64,000 nucleotides of DNA, taken from an uncultured Collinsella sp. Lineage in GTDB: Bacteria > Actinomycetota > Coriobacteriia > Coriobacteriales > Coriobacteriaceae. The position numbers were made by a program, and so were the translations under genes. How positions within the stretch are numbered: the stretch's first letter is position 1; every line of letters begins with the position of its first letter. The stretch spans positions 9,440-73,439 of the forward strand of contig CATYZI010000009.1 of assembly GCA_958415625.1 (NCBI GenBank), read 5' to 3'. This document shows, piece by piece, positions 1-9,104 of the stretch. Below the pieces are notes generated by a model. It had not been told where the DNA came from and searched no databases. It saw only the letters and a list, made by a program, of their open reading frames with translations.

Positions 1-25
1 CAAGGCATGCCGCTGCATCGGCCAG

Positions 26-62
26 AACCACCACAAAGGTGCCTGTCCCTTTTTGGTAGGTT
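26..62 (+). repeat. REP-like hairpin, GGGACAG family, degenerate copy 1
   Basis: An AACC-rich left arm and a TTTTTGGTAGGTT right arm flank the loop GGTGCCTGTCCC. It shares the CTGTCCC loop core with copies near 21.1, 23.3, 29.4, 32.9, 34.1 and 46.3 kb, but its stem is imperfect. It lies upstream of the promoter of the amino-acid importer. Confidence 0.55.
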
Positions 63-103
63 GAATAACCCATAAGGTAAGTATGTTTCTGAGTTATTTC
101 GTG

Positions 104-133
104 TTGACCCATTTGAGCGGGATGGGGTATAAC
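104..133 (+). promoter_or_regulatory. Sigma70-type promoter of the amino-acid ABC operon
   Basis: TTGACC at 104-109 and TATAAC at 128-133 are separated by 18 bases, close to the housekeeping consensus. The site lies 44 bases upstream of the substrate-binding protein start. The match is by eye only. Confidence 0.6.
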
Positions 134-176
134 TCTACTCAACCGCTAGGGATTTTATTGAGAAAGGTGTTCTACC

Positions 177-1172
177 ATGAGCAAGAACCTCTCCCAGCAG
201 GTCGTTCTCGACCGCCGCGGCTTCGTTGCCGCCACCTTCGCAACCGTCGCCGGCCTTGGTCTTGCCGGCTGCTCTGACACCAGCGCCGAGACCGACAAGG
301 GTTCCGCCACCGGCTCCTCCAAGAGCTCCGAAGATACCGAGGCTTCCACCACGCTCGACGCCAAGGCATTCGACAAGCTCGTCGACAACGGCCCCAAGGC
401 CGATGACGACGCCATCGCTGCCAGCACCTGGGCGACGGCCGTCAAGGACGCCGGCATCTTTAAGATCGGTGGCGTTCAGACCTCCACGCTCTTCTCCCTC
501 CTCAACGAGAAAGACGGTCAGACCCGCGGCTTCGACGCCGGTATCGCACAGCTTCTGTCCAACTACATTCTGGGCGAGAACAAGGTCGAGATCACCCAGG
601 TGACCTCGGACACGCGCGAGTCCGTCCTGCAGAACGGCCAGGTCGACGCCGTCTTTGCCACCTACACCATCACTGACGAGCGCAAGAAGCTCGTCTCCTT
701 CGCCGGCCCCTACTACTACACCCAGCAGGCCATCCTGGTGCTCGCCGACAACGACGACATCAAGAGCGTCGACGACCTGGCCGACAAGAACGTCGCCGTC
801 CAGTCCGGCTCCAACGGCCCCGCCATCCTGGAGGAGTTCGCCCCCAAGGCTAGCCAGCAGGAGTTCAAGACCGACGAGGAGGCCCGCCAGGCACTCCAGC
901 AGGGCCGCGTTGACGCCTACGTCATCGATAACAACATGCAGCAGAGCGCCCTGGTCCGCGAGCCCGGTAAGTACAAGATCGCCGGCAAGCCCTTCGGCAG
1001 CAAGGAGCCCTATGGTATCGGCCTGCCGCTCGATTCCGACGGCGTCGCCTTTGTCAACGACTTCCTTAAGAAGATCGAGGACGACGGCACCTGGACCGAG
1101 CTGTGGCAGATCTGCATCGGTGACCGTACGGGCGACACCAATGTTCCCGAGCTGCCCGAGATCGGCGCCTAG
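177..1172 (+). CDS. Amino-acid ABC transporter substrate-binding lipoprotein
   Basis: 331 residues. This is the extracytoplasmic solute-binding protein of a polar amino-acid (PAAT) importer, which passes substrate to the permeases encoded next. The N-terminus carries a twin-arginine-like DRRGF stretch, a hydrophobic segment and the lipobox LAGC (Cys about residue 32), so a lipid-anchored and possibly Tat-exported protein is likely. An acidic Ser/Thr-rich linker follows, then a type-2 periplasmic-binding fold with family-typical phrases (FDAGIAQLL, VDAVFATYTITDERKK, GLPL near the C-terminus). AGAAAGG precedes the ATG. It is first in a four-gene operon and separated from the permease genes by a hairpin that may favour its excess expression. 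Substrate (glutamate, glutamine or another polar amino acid) cannot be told from sequence. Confidence 0.93.
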   Translation: MSKNLSQQVVLDRRGFVAATFATVAGLGLAGCSDTSAETDKGSATGSSKSSEDTEASTTLDAKAFDKLVDNGPKADDDAIAASTWATAVKDAGIFKIGGVQTSTLFSLLNEKDGQTRGFDAGIAQLLSNYILGENKVEITQVTSDTRESVLQNGQVDAVFATYTITDERKKLVSFAGPYYYTQQAILVLADNDDIKSVDDLADKNVAVQSGSNGPAILEEFAPKASQQEFKTDEEARQALQQGRVDAYVIDNNMQQSALVREPGKYKIAGKPFGSKEPYGIGLPLDSDGVAFVNDFLKKIEDDGTWTELWQICIGDRTGDTNVPELPEIGA

Positions 1173-1260
1173 GCAGCGAGCCTGGTAACGACCGCAACGA
1201 AACCATACGGAAACGCATGATGCGCTTTATTGCGGTAAACTGTTTCCTCACTGAGTTGTC

Positions 1261-1293
1261 GGGGCTTCCGTACACACGGGAGCCCCTTTCCTT
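1261..1293 (+). terminator. Intra-operon attenuator hairpin after the binding-protein gene
   Basis: GGGGCT and AGCCCC arms enclose a secondary CCGT/ACGG pairing and are followed by a short T-rich run. It lies between the binding-protein gene and the permease genes. In many ABC operons such hairpins partly terminate transcription and give more binding protein than permease; here that is inference. Confidence 0.55.
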
Positions 1294-1310
1294 ACCGGCG
1301 GGAGGTCCGC

Positions 1311-1970
1311 ATGAGTCTCTCCGAGCTCTGGTCGCTCTATGGCCAGAACTATATCGACGCGCTGCTAGCAACCTGGGGCATGACGCTTGAGTCGTTTGTC
1401 ATCGCCATGGTGCTGGCCGTAGCCGTCACCGTGATGCGCGTGTCGCCGCTCAAGCCGCTGCGCGTCTTTGGCGACCTGTATGTTCAGGTCTTCCGTAACA
1501 TCCCCGGCATCGCGCTGCTCATCATCGTCGTCTATGCGCTGCCGCCGCTTAAGGTCGTTCTGCCCTACCGCACCTGCGTTATCGTCGCCACGGTCCTTTT
1601 GGGCTCGGCCTTTGGCTCCGAGAACTTTATGAGCGGCATCAACACCGTCGGCGTCGGCCAGGTGGAAGCCGCCCGCTCGCTCGGCATGAGCTTCAGCCGC
1701 ATCCTCGCCAAGATCGTGATTCCGCAGGCACTGCGCTCGAGCGTGCTGCCCATGACCAACCTCTTTATCGCCGTCATGCTCACCACCGCGCTCGGTAGCC
1801 AGGTGCCGCTTAAACCGCAGGAGCTCACCGGCGTGGTGAGCTATATCAACACGCGCTCGCTTGGCGGCGTCGCCGCGTTCTTTATCTCGGCGCTCGGCTA
1901 CCTGGGCACGGCCTTTGTGGTGAGCCACATTGGCAACTACATCGATAAGAAGGTGAGGATCCTCCGATGA
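1311..1970 (+). CDS. Amino-acid ABC transporter permease (first subunit)
   Basis: 219 residues, a normal length for PAAT (HisM/GltK-type) permeases. About five hydrophobic segments are visible. The EAA coupling loop is clear (QVEAARSLGMSFSRILAKIV, then PQALR), which docks on the ATPase. GGGAGGTCCGC precedes the ATG. The stop overlaps the next start as ATGA, so the two permeases are translationally coupled and probably form a heterodimer. Confidence 0.93.
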   Translation: MSLSELWSLYGQNYIDALLATWGMTLESFVIAMVLAVAVTVMRVSPLKPLRVFGDLYVQVFRNIPGIALLIIVVYALPPLKVVLPYRTCVIVATVLLGSAFGSENFMSGINTVGVGQVEAARSLGMSFSRILAKIVIPQALRSSVLPMTNLFIAVMLTTALGSQVPLKPQELTGVVSYINTRSLGGVAAFFISALGYLGTAFVVSHIGNYIDKKVRILR

Positions 1971-2800
1971 GCAAGCATTCCTCTCCCGCGCTCACCATGC
2001 GCGATGCGCTCTACGAGGCTCCCGGCCCCAAGATGCGCGCCAAGATTCGCATCGGCACCGCCATCTCGCTTGTTGCCGTGGCCGCGCTCGTCATCCTCGT
2101 ACTGCAGCGCTTTTATGTGACCGGTCAGCTTTCGGTCCACTATTGGTACTTCTTTACGCACCTCACCACCTGGAAGTTCCTGCTTGCCGGCTTTGAGGGC
2201 ACCGTTAAAGTCGCACTCACCGCCGGCGCCATCGCGCTGGTGCTGGGCCTGGCCCTTATGCTCGGCCGCACCAGCGACATCAAGCCGCTGCAGCTGGTCT
2301 GCCGCGTGCTCACCGATTTCTTCCGTGGCGTGCCGAGCCTGCTGTTCATCTACTTCTTCTTTTTGGTGCTGCCCCAGTACAAGATCGCGCTGCCGTCGTT
2401 TTGGATGCTCACGCTTCCCGTCGCGCTCGCCGCAGCCGGCGTACTGGCCGAGATCTTCCGCGCCGGCGTCAACGCCGTGCCGCGCGGCCAGGTCGAGGCC
2501 GCCCAGGCGCTCGGCCTCTCCAAAGCTAAAATCACCTTTAAAATCGTGTTGCCGCAGGCTATTCGATTTATCATTCCGTCGTTGATTTCGCAGCTTGTGG
2601 TTGTGGTCAAGGACACCACCATCGCCTATGTGGTGAGCTACCCCGACCTCATGCAAAACGCCCGCGTGCTCATTACCAACTACGACGCCCTCGTGTCGGT
2701 CTACCTGGTTATCGCGGTCATCTACATCCTCATCAACGTCGCGATCAACAAGGCCGCTGTCTATGTTTCGCACAAGACCGGCGCGACGATCATCCGCTAA
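1967..2800 (+). CDS. Amino-acid ABC transporter permease (second subunit)
   Basis: 277 residues. Second PAAT-family permease with a cytoplasmic N-terminal extension of about 25 residues before the first membrane segment. It contains a typical EAA loop (QVEAAQALGLSKAKITFKIV then PQAIRF). It starts inside the stop codon of the preceding permease gene. It should pair with that subunit and the ATPase encoded 36 bases downstream to form the inner-membrane importer. Confidence 0.93.
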   Translation: MSKHSSPALTMRDALYEAPGPKMRAKIRIGTAISLVAVAALVILVLQRFYVTGQLSVHYWYFFTHLTTWKFLLAGFEGTVKVALTAGAIALVLGLALMLGRTSDIKPLQLVCRVLTDFFRGVPSLLFIYFFFLVLPQYKIALPSFWMLTLPVALAAAGVLAEIFRAGVNAVPRGQVEAAQALGLSKAKITFKIVLPQAIRFIIPSLISQLVVVVKDTTIAYVVSYPDLMQNARVLITNYDALVSVYLVIAVIYILINVAINKAAVYVSHKTGATIIR

Positions 2801-2836
2801 CGCTTTACCATTTCGAGTCATAAGGAGCCGAGCACC

Positions 2837-3601
2837 ATGGCACAGAGCACCTCTTCCACCGGCAATCAGCCGCTGATCGAGCTCAGACACGTCGATAAGC
2901 ACTATGGCGATCTACACGTCCTCAACGACATCAATCTCTCGGTCGACCGCGGCGAGGTCGTCGTTGTGATCGGCCCCTCGGGCTCGGGCAAGTCGACCAT
3001 GTGCCGCACCATCAACCGCTTGGAGACCATCGACTCGGGCGAGATCCTCATCGAGGGCGAGCCCCTGCCGCAGGAAGGCAAGGATCTTGCCCGCATGCGT
3101 GCCGAGCTGGGCATGGTGTTTCAGCAGTTCAACCTGTTCGCACATATGACCGTACTGCAGAACGTCATGCTGGGACCGGTCGATGTGTTGGGCGTGTCCA
3201 AGGAGGAGGCTCGTGAGCGCGCCATGGACCTGCTGAGTCGCGTAGGCGTGGCAGAGCAGGCCGACAAGGTGCCCGCACAGCTTTCGGGCGGCCAACAGCA
3301 GCGCGTGGCCATCGCCCGCTCGCTTGCCATGCAGCCCAAGGCCATGCTCTTTGACGAGCCCACGAGTGCGCTGGACCCCGAGATGATCAATGAGGTGCTC
3401 GAGGTCATGGTCCGTCTGGCGCAGCAGGGCATGACGATGATCGTCATTACGCACGAGATGAACTTCGCCCGTCGCGTGGCCGACCGCGTCGTGTTTATGG
3501 CCGACGGCCAGATCGTGGAAACCGGCACGCCCGACGAGTTCTTCGACCACCCCCAGACCAAGCGCGCCCAAGACTTCCTCAACTCCATCAAGGGCCACTA
3601 G
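2837..3601 (+). CDS. Amino-acid ABC transporter ATP-binding protein
   Basis: 254 residues. GlnQ/GluA-type ATPase that powers the importer. Walker A GPSGSGKST, Q-loop VFQQFNLF, signature LSGGQQQR, Walker B MLFDEPTSALDPE and the switch histidine in VITHEM are all present and intact. AAGGAG precedes the ATG. It is the last gene of the four-gene operon. The length is usual for the family and no anomalies are seen. Confidence 0.95.
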   Translation: MAQSTSSTGNQPLIELRHVDKHYGDLHVLNDINLSVDRGEVVVVIGPSGSGKSTMCRTINRLETIDSGEILIEGEPLPQEGKDLARMRAELGMVFQQFNLFAHMTVLQNVMLGPVDVLGVSKEEARERAMDLLSRVGVAEQADKVPAQLSGGQQQRVAIARSLAMQPKAMLFDEPTSALDPEMINEVLEVMVRLAQQGMTMIVITHEMNFARRVADRVVFMADGQIVETGTPDEFFDHPQTKRAQDFLNSIKGH

Positions 3602-3688
3602 CCCAATTGCCACGCGGGCAAATTCATCACCAGCGTTTGTCCCACGTCACCCCTGTGCCATGTCCACCCGGATTCGAAAGCCACACCC

Positions 3689-4498
3689 ATGATCGGAACC
3701 CGCACCTCATCGTCCTACACTCCGCACGTCGACGTCAATCCCGCCGACCGCCCGCTCATCCTGGTAGCACCACGCTGGGAAGAAGCGAAACCCTATTTGA
3801 GCGAGACGCTCTCCCCCAACGAGGAGATTGCGAGCGTCTTTGTCGATGCCATCCTTGCCGCCGGCGGCCTGCCGCTGCAGATGTCCATTACCGAAGACGT
3901 CGATGTCATCCGTCATTACGTGGAAATCGCTGACGGTATCGCCATTCCCGGCGGCCCGGACGTCAACCCCAAACGCTGGGGCGACGAGCGTCCTTACGAC
4001 CCCACGCTGTGCTGCGAAATTCGCGACCGCTTTGAGTTTAAGCTGGTTAACGAGGTGCTTCGCGCCAAGAAGCCGCTCTTTACCACCTGCCGCGGCACGC
4101 AGTTGCTCAATGTCGCTACTGGCGGCACCCTGTGCATGGACGTGCCGAGCCTGGGTGCGCGCGAGGGCCGCACGCAGTGGCGCCACACCCACGTGCTCAA
4201 CGACCCTGTGCACCCTGTCGAGGTCATGCCGGGCTCGCTGCTGGAGCGCGCGGTTGGCGGGCACAGGCTGATCCAGACCAACTCGGCACATCACTGCTGC
4301 GTCGATCGTCTGGGCAAAAGCACGCGCTTGGTCGCCAAGGCAACCGACGGCGTTCCCGAGTGCATCGAAGTCGAAGGCCAGCCTTTCTGCCTGGGCGTGC
4401 AATGGCACCCTGAGTACACGTGGAAGACGCTCGAGACCGACTTTAACCTGTGGAAGTCGTTTGTCGAGGCAGCGACCAAGGTAAAGCAGGCCCGCTAG
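3689..4498 (+). CDS. Class I glutamine amidotransferase-like peptidase (C26, PuuD-like)
   Basis: 269 residues. Members hydrolyse gamma-glutamyl bonds, for example gamma-glutamyl-GABA or folate polyglutamates. The nucleophile Cys is in FTTCRGTQLLNV and the catalytic His is in GVQWHPEYTW. The N-terminal IPGGPDVNPKRWG stretch is typical of this family. The start has a weak ribosome site, so translation could depend on readthrough from the ABC operon 87 bases upstream. Placement after an amino-acid importer suggests a role in gamma-glutamyl compound use, but that is inference. A strong terminator follows. Confidence 0.85.
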   Translation: MIGTRTSSSYTPHVDVNPADRPLILVAPRWEEAKPYLSETLSPNEEIASVFVDAILAAGGLPLQMSITEDVDVIRHYVEIADGIAIPGGPDVNPKRWGDERPYDPTLCCEIRDRFEFKLVNEVLRAKKPLFTTCRGTQLLNVATGGTLCMDVPSLGAREGRTQWRHTHVLNDPVHPVEVMPGSLLERAVGGHRLIQTNSAHHCCVDRLGKSTRLVAKATDGVPECIEVEGQPFCLGVQWHPEYTWKTLETDFNLWKSFVEAATKVKQAR

Positions 4499-4519
4499 TT
4501 CGCGAACCGCACAACAGAC

Positions 4520-4562
4520 AAGGGCGCCCCGCCGGCCACATGGTCCGGCGGGGCGCCCTTTT
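4520..4562 (+). terminator. Strong rho-independent terminator
   Basis: GGGCGCCCCGCCGG pairs perfectly with CCGGCGGGGCGCCC across a 9-base loop, followed by TTTT. The flanking AAGG/CCTT makes it usable in both directions. It separates the plus-strand peptidase gene from the converging HPt gene. Confidence 0.88.
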
Positions 4563-4603
4563 GCCTATACGCGGCTGACACGCAGCCCAAGGCTCACAGC
4601 CTC

Positions 4604-4960
4604 TTACTCGGCCGCTTCGCGCAGGGCCGACATCGTAGCCGCATATTGCTGCTGCAACGCATGCATCCCCTCGCGGGCGCCGTCAACAGCATCGGCGCCG
4701 CGCAGCGCTTCGGTCACCACAACCGCCGGCTCGTACAGATTATCGAATCCCAGGTTCTGGCTCACGCCCTTGAGCGTGTGCGCTGCCATAAACGCACCTT
4801 CGGCGTCTCCTGCCGCCATGGCGGCCTCCAGTTTGTCCATGCTCTCGTCATCCAAAAACTTGAGGGCAAAGCGGGCAAGCATTTCCCCGCCCATCAGCCG
4901 AGCGCACGCGTCATCATAATTAGCGCCGATCTTCTCATACGCCTCACGCATGGAAATCAT
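4604..4960 (-). CDS. HPt domain phosphotransfer protein
   Basis: 118 residues, a stand-alone histidine phosphotransfer domain. The phospho-accepting His lies in AAHTLKGVSQNLGF, the canonical HxLKG context, within an all-alpha domain. The gene starts 24 bases downstream of the GGDEF-REC-HD-GYP gene on the same strand, so the two are surely co-transcribed. The REC domain of the partner is the obvious phosphate donor or acceptor. No histidine kinase is encoded beside them. Confidence 0.9.
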   Translation of the reverse strand: MISMREAYEKIGANYDDACARLMGGEMLARFALKFLDDESMDKLEAAMAAGDAEGAFMAAHTLKGVSQNLGFDNLYEPAVVVTEALRGADAVDGAREGMHALQQQYAATMSALREAAE

Positions 4961-4984
4961 GGATTAAAAACTCCTTTGTTCAAA

Positions 4985-6865
4985 CTAAATCGTGGGAAAC
5001 GCGACGACGTCGGCGGGGCGTGCCAAGGTTTCGGCAATGCGGTCTTGCACCTCGAGCAGGCAGTCGAGCAGCAGCGGGTTAAAGGTGCCGCACTTACCGT
5101 CCAGGATCATCTGGATCGCCTCCTTGTGCGGGATAGCGTCCTTGTACACGCGCACGCTCGTCAGCGCATCATACACGTCGGCCACCGAGACCACCTGCGC
5201 GGCAATGGGAATCTCGTCGCCCTTAAGGCCATCGGGATAGCCCTTGCCGTCCCAGCGCTCGTGATGCCAACGCGCAATCTGGTACGCATATTCCATAAGC
5301 GCATTGCCGACGTGATGGCGGCCCAGCTCAAGCAACATGTCGGCGCCCATCGTGGTATGCGTCTTCATAATCTCGAACTCCTCGGGCGTAAGGCGCCCGG
5401 GTTTGTTGAGAATCGCATCGTCAATCGACATCTTGCCGATATCGTGCAGCGCCGAAGCCAAGGCAATCGTGGAGCGTTCCTCATTGTCGAGGGAGATCGT
5501 GCCGCTACGCTGGACCAGACAGCCAAGCAGCAGCTCGGTCAGCTTCTCGATGTTCGTAACGTGCCTGCCGCTCTCGCCATTGCGAAGCTCCATGACGCCG
5601 GCCATGATGTCGATGAGCATGCGACTGTTCTTGACGCGCTCGTTGTACTGCTGGGACAGCAGGCTCGTCAGGCGGCGCTGCTTGGCGTATAGGCGGATGG
5701 TGTTGCTTACACGGCGGCGCACGACACGGGAGTCAAACGGGCGGTTGATATAGTCCGAGGCGCCCAGCTCGTACGCGCGCAAAACCATATCATCGGAATC
5801 TTCGCTCGAAATCATGATGAAAGGCAGATTGTCGATACCCGATCGGCGCGACAGATCGGCCAGCACCTCAAAGCCGCTTATGCCCGGCATGACAATATCC
5901 AGCAGCACGAGCGACAACTCATCGCCATAGCGGTCGACCATGTCGAGCGCCGTACGACCGTTGTCGGCCTCGAGGATGCAATACTCGTCCTTGAGCATCT
6001 CGTTGAGAATGGCTCGGTTCATGTCGGAGTCATCGACAATAAGCACCAAAGGCTTTTCGCTTTGGAAGGCTTCGATGGAATCGGCGTCGGTCACGACCGT
6101 ACCGGCTTTTGCCTTAGCGCGGCTCAATAACTGGACAGCGCGGCCAACTCCCTCATCGACCGTCTCGCCATGAATGCGAACGCCACCAACACATGCCGTC
6201 AAGCTCACGTGCTCATGGCCCGGAATAATCGCGGAACGAACGGCATCGGATACCTGACGCAGGCGACGGGCGAAGTCATCGGAGGGAATATCGGGCATGA
6301 CGACCACAAACTTGTCGCAGCCATAGCGTACGAGCTCGTCAGTCGAACGAATTCCGCTGCGTATGGCTGTCGCCACAGCACCGAGCGCAAGGTCGCCGGC
6401 ATGACGGCCACACGTATCGTTGAAGACCCTAAAATCATCAAGGTCGATCACCGCAACGCCGGCATTCATGCGGGCGCTTCGGAGCTTTTCCTCGTAATAT
6501 CGGCGATTGTGCACGCTCGTCAGCACGTCGGTGTAGACAAGGTCCTCTTCTGCGGCCTCTTGCTCATCAATCGGACGCACCATCAGCAAGACGTGAGGCT
6601 CGCCCTCGACCTTTAGAGGGCGCAGGCGAGCGCGGTACTCAATACCATCATTGAGCAGCTGCTCCGACACCTCATCCGAATCTGCCAAGGCCTCAAGACT
6701 CGACTGACGCAGACAAGGGCAGCGATCGCCGGCGAGCAGGCAGTTAGGCTCGCTCTTAATCTGATCGGCCGACAGTAAGCGTACCACGGGGTAGGTCTTC
6801 GCGACACGGGCGACCTCGGCGGCAGCCTCCTCGTCGGTTAGATTGACCTCGTGATTATTGAGCAT
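4985..6865 (-). CDS. Multi-domain signalling protein: degenerate GGDEF, REC and HD-GYP
   Basis: 626 residues, probably cytoplasmic. Residues 1-115 form a PAS-like sensory region containing a Cys cluster (NCLLAGDRCPC, residues 41-51). Residues 116-265 are a GGDEF fold whose active site reads YGCDKF (about 181-186) instead of GGDEF, so diguanylate cyclase activity is unlikely. Residues 272-395 are a receiver domain with acidic DD at 278-279 and phospho-Asp 323. Residues 410-615 are HD-GYP with HDIGK (474-478) and HHERWDGKGYP (534-544), consistent with an active c-di-GMP phosphodiesterase. The order GGDEF-REC-HD-GYP and the downstream HPt gene suggest a phosphorelay that controls c-di-GMP breakdown. 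ATG follows GAAAGGGCC. Confidence 0.88.
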   Translation of the reverse strand: MLNNHEVNLTDEEAAAEVARVAKTYPVVRLLSADQIKSEPNCLLAGDRCPCLRQSSLEALADSDEVSEQLLNDGIEYRARLRPLKVEGEPHVLLMVRPIDEQEAAEEDLVYTDVLTSVHNRRYYEEKLRSARMNAGVAVIDLDDFRVFNDTCGRHAGDLALGAVATAIRSGIRSTDELVRYGCDKFVVVMPDIPSDDFARRLRQVSDAVRSAIIPGHEHVSLTACVGGVRIHGETVDEGVGRAVQLLSRAKAKAGTVVTDADSIEAFQSEKPLVLIVDDSDMNRAILNEMLKDEYCILEADNGRTALDMVDRYGDELSLVLLDIVMPGISGFEVLADLSRRSGIDNLPFIMISSEDSDDMVLRAYELGASDYINRPFDSRVVRRRVSNTIRLYAKQRRLTSLLSQQYNERVKNSRMLIDIMAGVMELRNGESGRHVTNIEKLTELLLGCLVQRSGTISLDNEERSTIALASALHDIGKMSIDDAILNKPGRLTPEEFEIMKTHTTMGADMLLELGRHHVGNALMEYAYQIARWHHERWDGKGYPDGLKGDEIPIAAQVVSVADVYDALTSVRVYKDAIPHKEAIQMILDGKCGTFNPLLLDCLLEVQDRIAETLARPADVVAFPTI

Positions 6866-7076
6866 ATGGGGCCCTTTCGATAGCTTCGCATGGTAGCGGT
6901 GGGTTCCAAATGTTACAAGGGTAACACCTTGCCGATGCAGGTAAGCACGTAAATGCTGTTACATTTTTATGAGTTGGCAGACGGCGCGATTGAAGCCGCA
7001 GACGTGAGGTTTTGAACACATTTGTTAACAATGCCGAAACGTTTGCGGGCAAAGTCTGCTTTGGCTATTGCGGGTG

Positions 7077-7874
7077 TTAGAGCCCCAGGATGCCAAGGAC
7101 AGTCTGGGCAGCCGCTCCCGGGCGATCGCGCAGACCGTTGTGCGCGCCGGGAACCATTACGAGCGGACAGTCCAAAAGCTCAGCCGCCACCCTCGTGCCC
7201 GCCTCGCGAGGCGTGCCAATCGAGAGCTCGCCCAGGAGCACGGCGGCCACCGTTTTCGACGCACGGACGCTATCCCAATCGGGAACGCAGGTCATAGTAA
7301 TCCCGTATTCGTTCGCCATGAAACTGCGGCCGTTGCGCAGGGCATGCTTGGCTTCCGCCTCGGTTAACTTGGGGGCCTCAGGGTCCGAATCGCCGATGGC
7401 GCCCAGGAAGGCCCGTAATGCCCTGGAGACCTTTCCCGCGGCGATCAACTCGAGCAAAACCGGGGCCGCGCCCAGGCCGGCGCCCTCATCCGTCACGGCG
7501 GGTTCATGCAGAATCGCGCGCGAGATTATGGCGGGGTTTGCACGGAGGAGCTCCAGGGTCACCAGTGTACCGGCACTGTGCGCGAGCACGTTTGCCGGAG
7601 CGCCAATATGCTCGATAACGGCCTGCAGGTCGGCGGCTTGGGCGGCGAGGTCGTAGCGTCCGTCTGCAGCGTCGCCACTCTCGCCGCAACCGCGGCGGTC
7701 GTAGGCAATGACGCGATAGTCACAGGCGACCTCGCGGGCGATGGCGTCAAAAAAGACACCGTCGACACACGCGCCGTGCACGCACACCAGGGCAGGTGCG
7801 CTGGGTAATACGTCCGGGGCAGCATACTCGCGACAGGCAATCGTGGTGCCCGCATTCTCGACCGTAAAATCCAT
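7077..7874 (-). CDS. Alpha/beta hydrolase
   Basis: 265 residues. Alpha/beta-hydrolase fold enzyme. Visible features are an HG oxyanion turn (CVHGACVDG), the strand-loop YDRRGCGESG, a nucleophile elbow AHSAGT (Ser about residue 102) and a C-terminal catalytic His in PGAHNGLRDRP. These fit a haloperoxidase/epoxide-hydrolase-like superfamily member, but the substrate is unknown. It is on the same strand as the acyl operon upstream but lies beyond that operon's terminator (8052-8120), so it is probably a separate unit. Confidence 0.85.
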   Translation of the reverse strand: MDFTVENAGTTIACREYAAPDVLPSAPALVCVHGACVDGVFFDAIAREVACDYRVIAYDRRGCGESGDAADGRYDLAAQAADLQAVIEHIGAPANVLAHSAGTLVTLELLRANPAIISRAILHEPAVTDEGAGLGAAPVLLELIAAGKVSRALRAFLGAIGDSDPEAPKLTEAEAKHALRNGRSFMANEYGITMTCVPDWDSVRASKTVAAVLLGELSIGTPREAGTRVAAELLDCPLVMVPGAHNGLRDRPGAAAQTVLGILGL

Positions 7875-8051
7875 ACTGTGTTCCCATCGTCAATGCTCAT
7901 TCAGACGCACGCCAGCAGCTCCGGACAGGCCCTCATCGTCTTGTGCTTTGTTAACAGATTAACTGTACCCGTCTCGCGCCTTTTCGCAACCGATTTCCGG
8001 AAGTGCGGGGAAGAGCTGAGACCTGTCGAGCACAACCAGTTTTTGCCTCAC

Positions 8052-8120
8052 AAAACAAAATCGTCCCGGCTGACGTCAGATTCCAGCACTGCACAGGCGG
8101 AATCCAGCATCAGCCGGGAC
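8052..8120 (-). terminator. Terminator of the acyl-ACP operon
   Basis: On the minus strand GTCCCGGCTGA pairs with TCAGCCGGGAC, with an inner GGATTC/GAATCT pairing. A T-rich tract (ATTTTGTTTTG) follows. It sits 37 bases past the stop of the AEC carrier gene, the last gene of the operon. Confidence 0.75.
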
Positions 8121-8157
8121 GGGCGGCAATGGAACGGCAACGTTGCCGCAGGGGACG

Positions 8158-9093
8158 CTAGGCGACCACGAGCATCGCCACAAGCGGAATCGTGATAATC
8201 GACGCCACGATGGATATGAACGTTCCTTGCGTCATAGGCTTGGCATCGACACCGTACATCAGGCAGTACAGAATGCCGTTGGTAGCGACGGGCATAGCCT
8301 GTCCGAGAACGATGATCGAGAGCACGTACGGGTTGGAGATGAACAGGCGCATGATGACGTAAAGCACAAGCGGCACCCCGACCAAACGAAACGCCACGGC
8401 AACATAGGCGCGCCAGTTGTTCACCATCTCGCGCGCCGGGTAGTTGGCGAGCGACGAACCGGAAATGAGCAGCGCCGCCGGCGTGGTGAAGTTGCCGCAC
8501 ATCGACAGACCGTTGCCCAAGATGCCCAGGTCATTCACGCCGAGCAGCACGAGCACCAGCACGATGACGCTCGCGATTAGCACCGGCGAGAGCAGTTTCT
8601 TGGCACATGAGCTCACGACCTCGCCCAGGCCGCCCTCGGGCACGCCGTTGATGAGGATCATGCCGACGCTGAACACGAAGAGGTTCCAGGCGATGTTGGC
8701 GATGGACGCATACAGCACCGCCTGGCTGCCCAGAACGGCCGAGAGCACGGGGAAGCCGATAAGGCCGACGTTGCCGTACGCGACGATAAAGCTATATACG
8801 CCGCGCAGGGCCTTCTCGCAGCCGAGGAGCCGTGGCACGACGAGCGCCAACGCTGTCGCGATCACGTAGCCCACGATGGAGAAGATGAGCAGCTGGGCAA
8901 TATCGCTCGCAGCGGGCAGGTCGCGTCCGCACACGGAGGCGATGATCATGGCGGGGAGGGTGACGTTGACCACGAGCCCCGATAGCTTGCTGTCGAAGTC
9001 ACTGCCCATGAAGCCGAGCTTGTGCGCCACATACCCGATAATGATCGGGATGGCGAGCACGACCATCTGAAATGCCGTATCGGCAAAACTCAT
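8158..9093 (-). CDS. AEC family (auxin efflux carrier-like) organic-acid transporter
   Basis: 311 residues with about ten hydrophobic segments. It belongs to the AEC/MdcF superfamily, whose bacterial members move carboxylates such as malonate or malate. It begins 11 bases after the butyrate kinase stop, with AGGGGGG before the ATG, so it is the last gene of the acyl operon. Import of the acid substrate or export of the acid product is the likely role. The substrate cannot be assigned. Confidence 0.88.
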   Translation of the reverse strand: MSFADTAFQMVVLAIPIIIGYVAHKLGFMGSDFDSKLSGLVVNVTLPAMIIASVCGRDLPAASDIAQLLIFSIVGYVIATALALVVPRLLGCEKALRGVYSFIVAYGNVGLIGFPVLSAVLGSQAVLYASIANIAWNLFVFSVGMILINGVPEGGLGEVVSSCAKKLLSPVLIASVIVLVLVLLGVNDLGILGNGLSMCGNFTTPAALLISGSSLANYPAREMVNNWRAYVAVAFRLVGVPLVLYVIMRLFISNPYVLSIIVLGQAMPVATNGILYCLMYGVDAKPMTQGTFISIVASIITIPLVAMLVVA

Positions 9094-9104
9094 ATATGTC
9101 CCCC

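Noticed and set aside
6613..7052. Short frames upstream of the GGDEF-REC-HD-GYP gene
   Set aside because: They are out of frame with or upstream of the signalling gene, have no ribosome sites and no conserved motifs.
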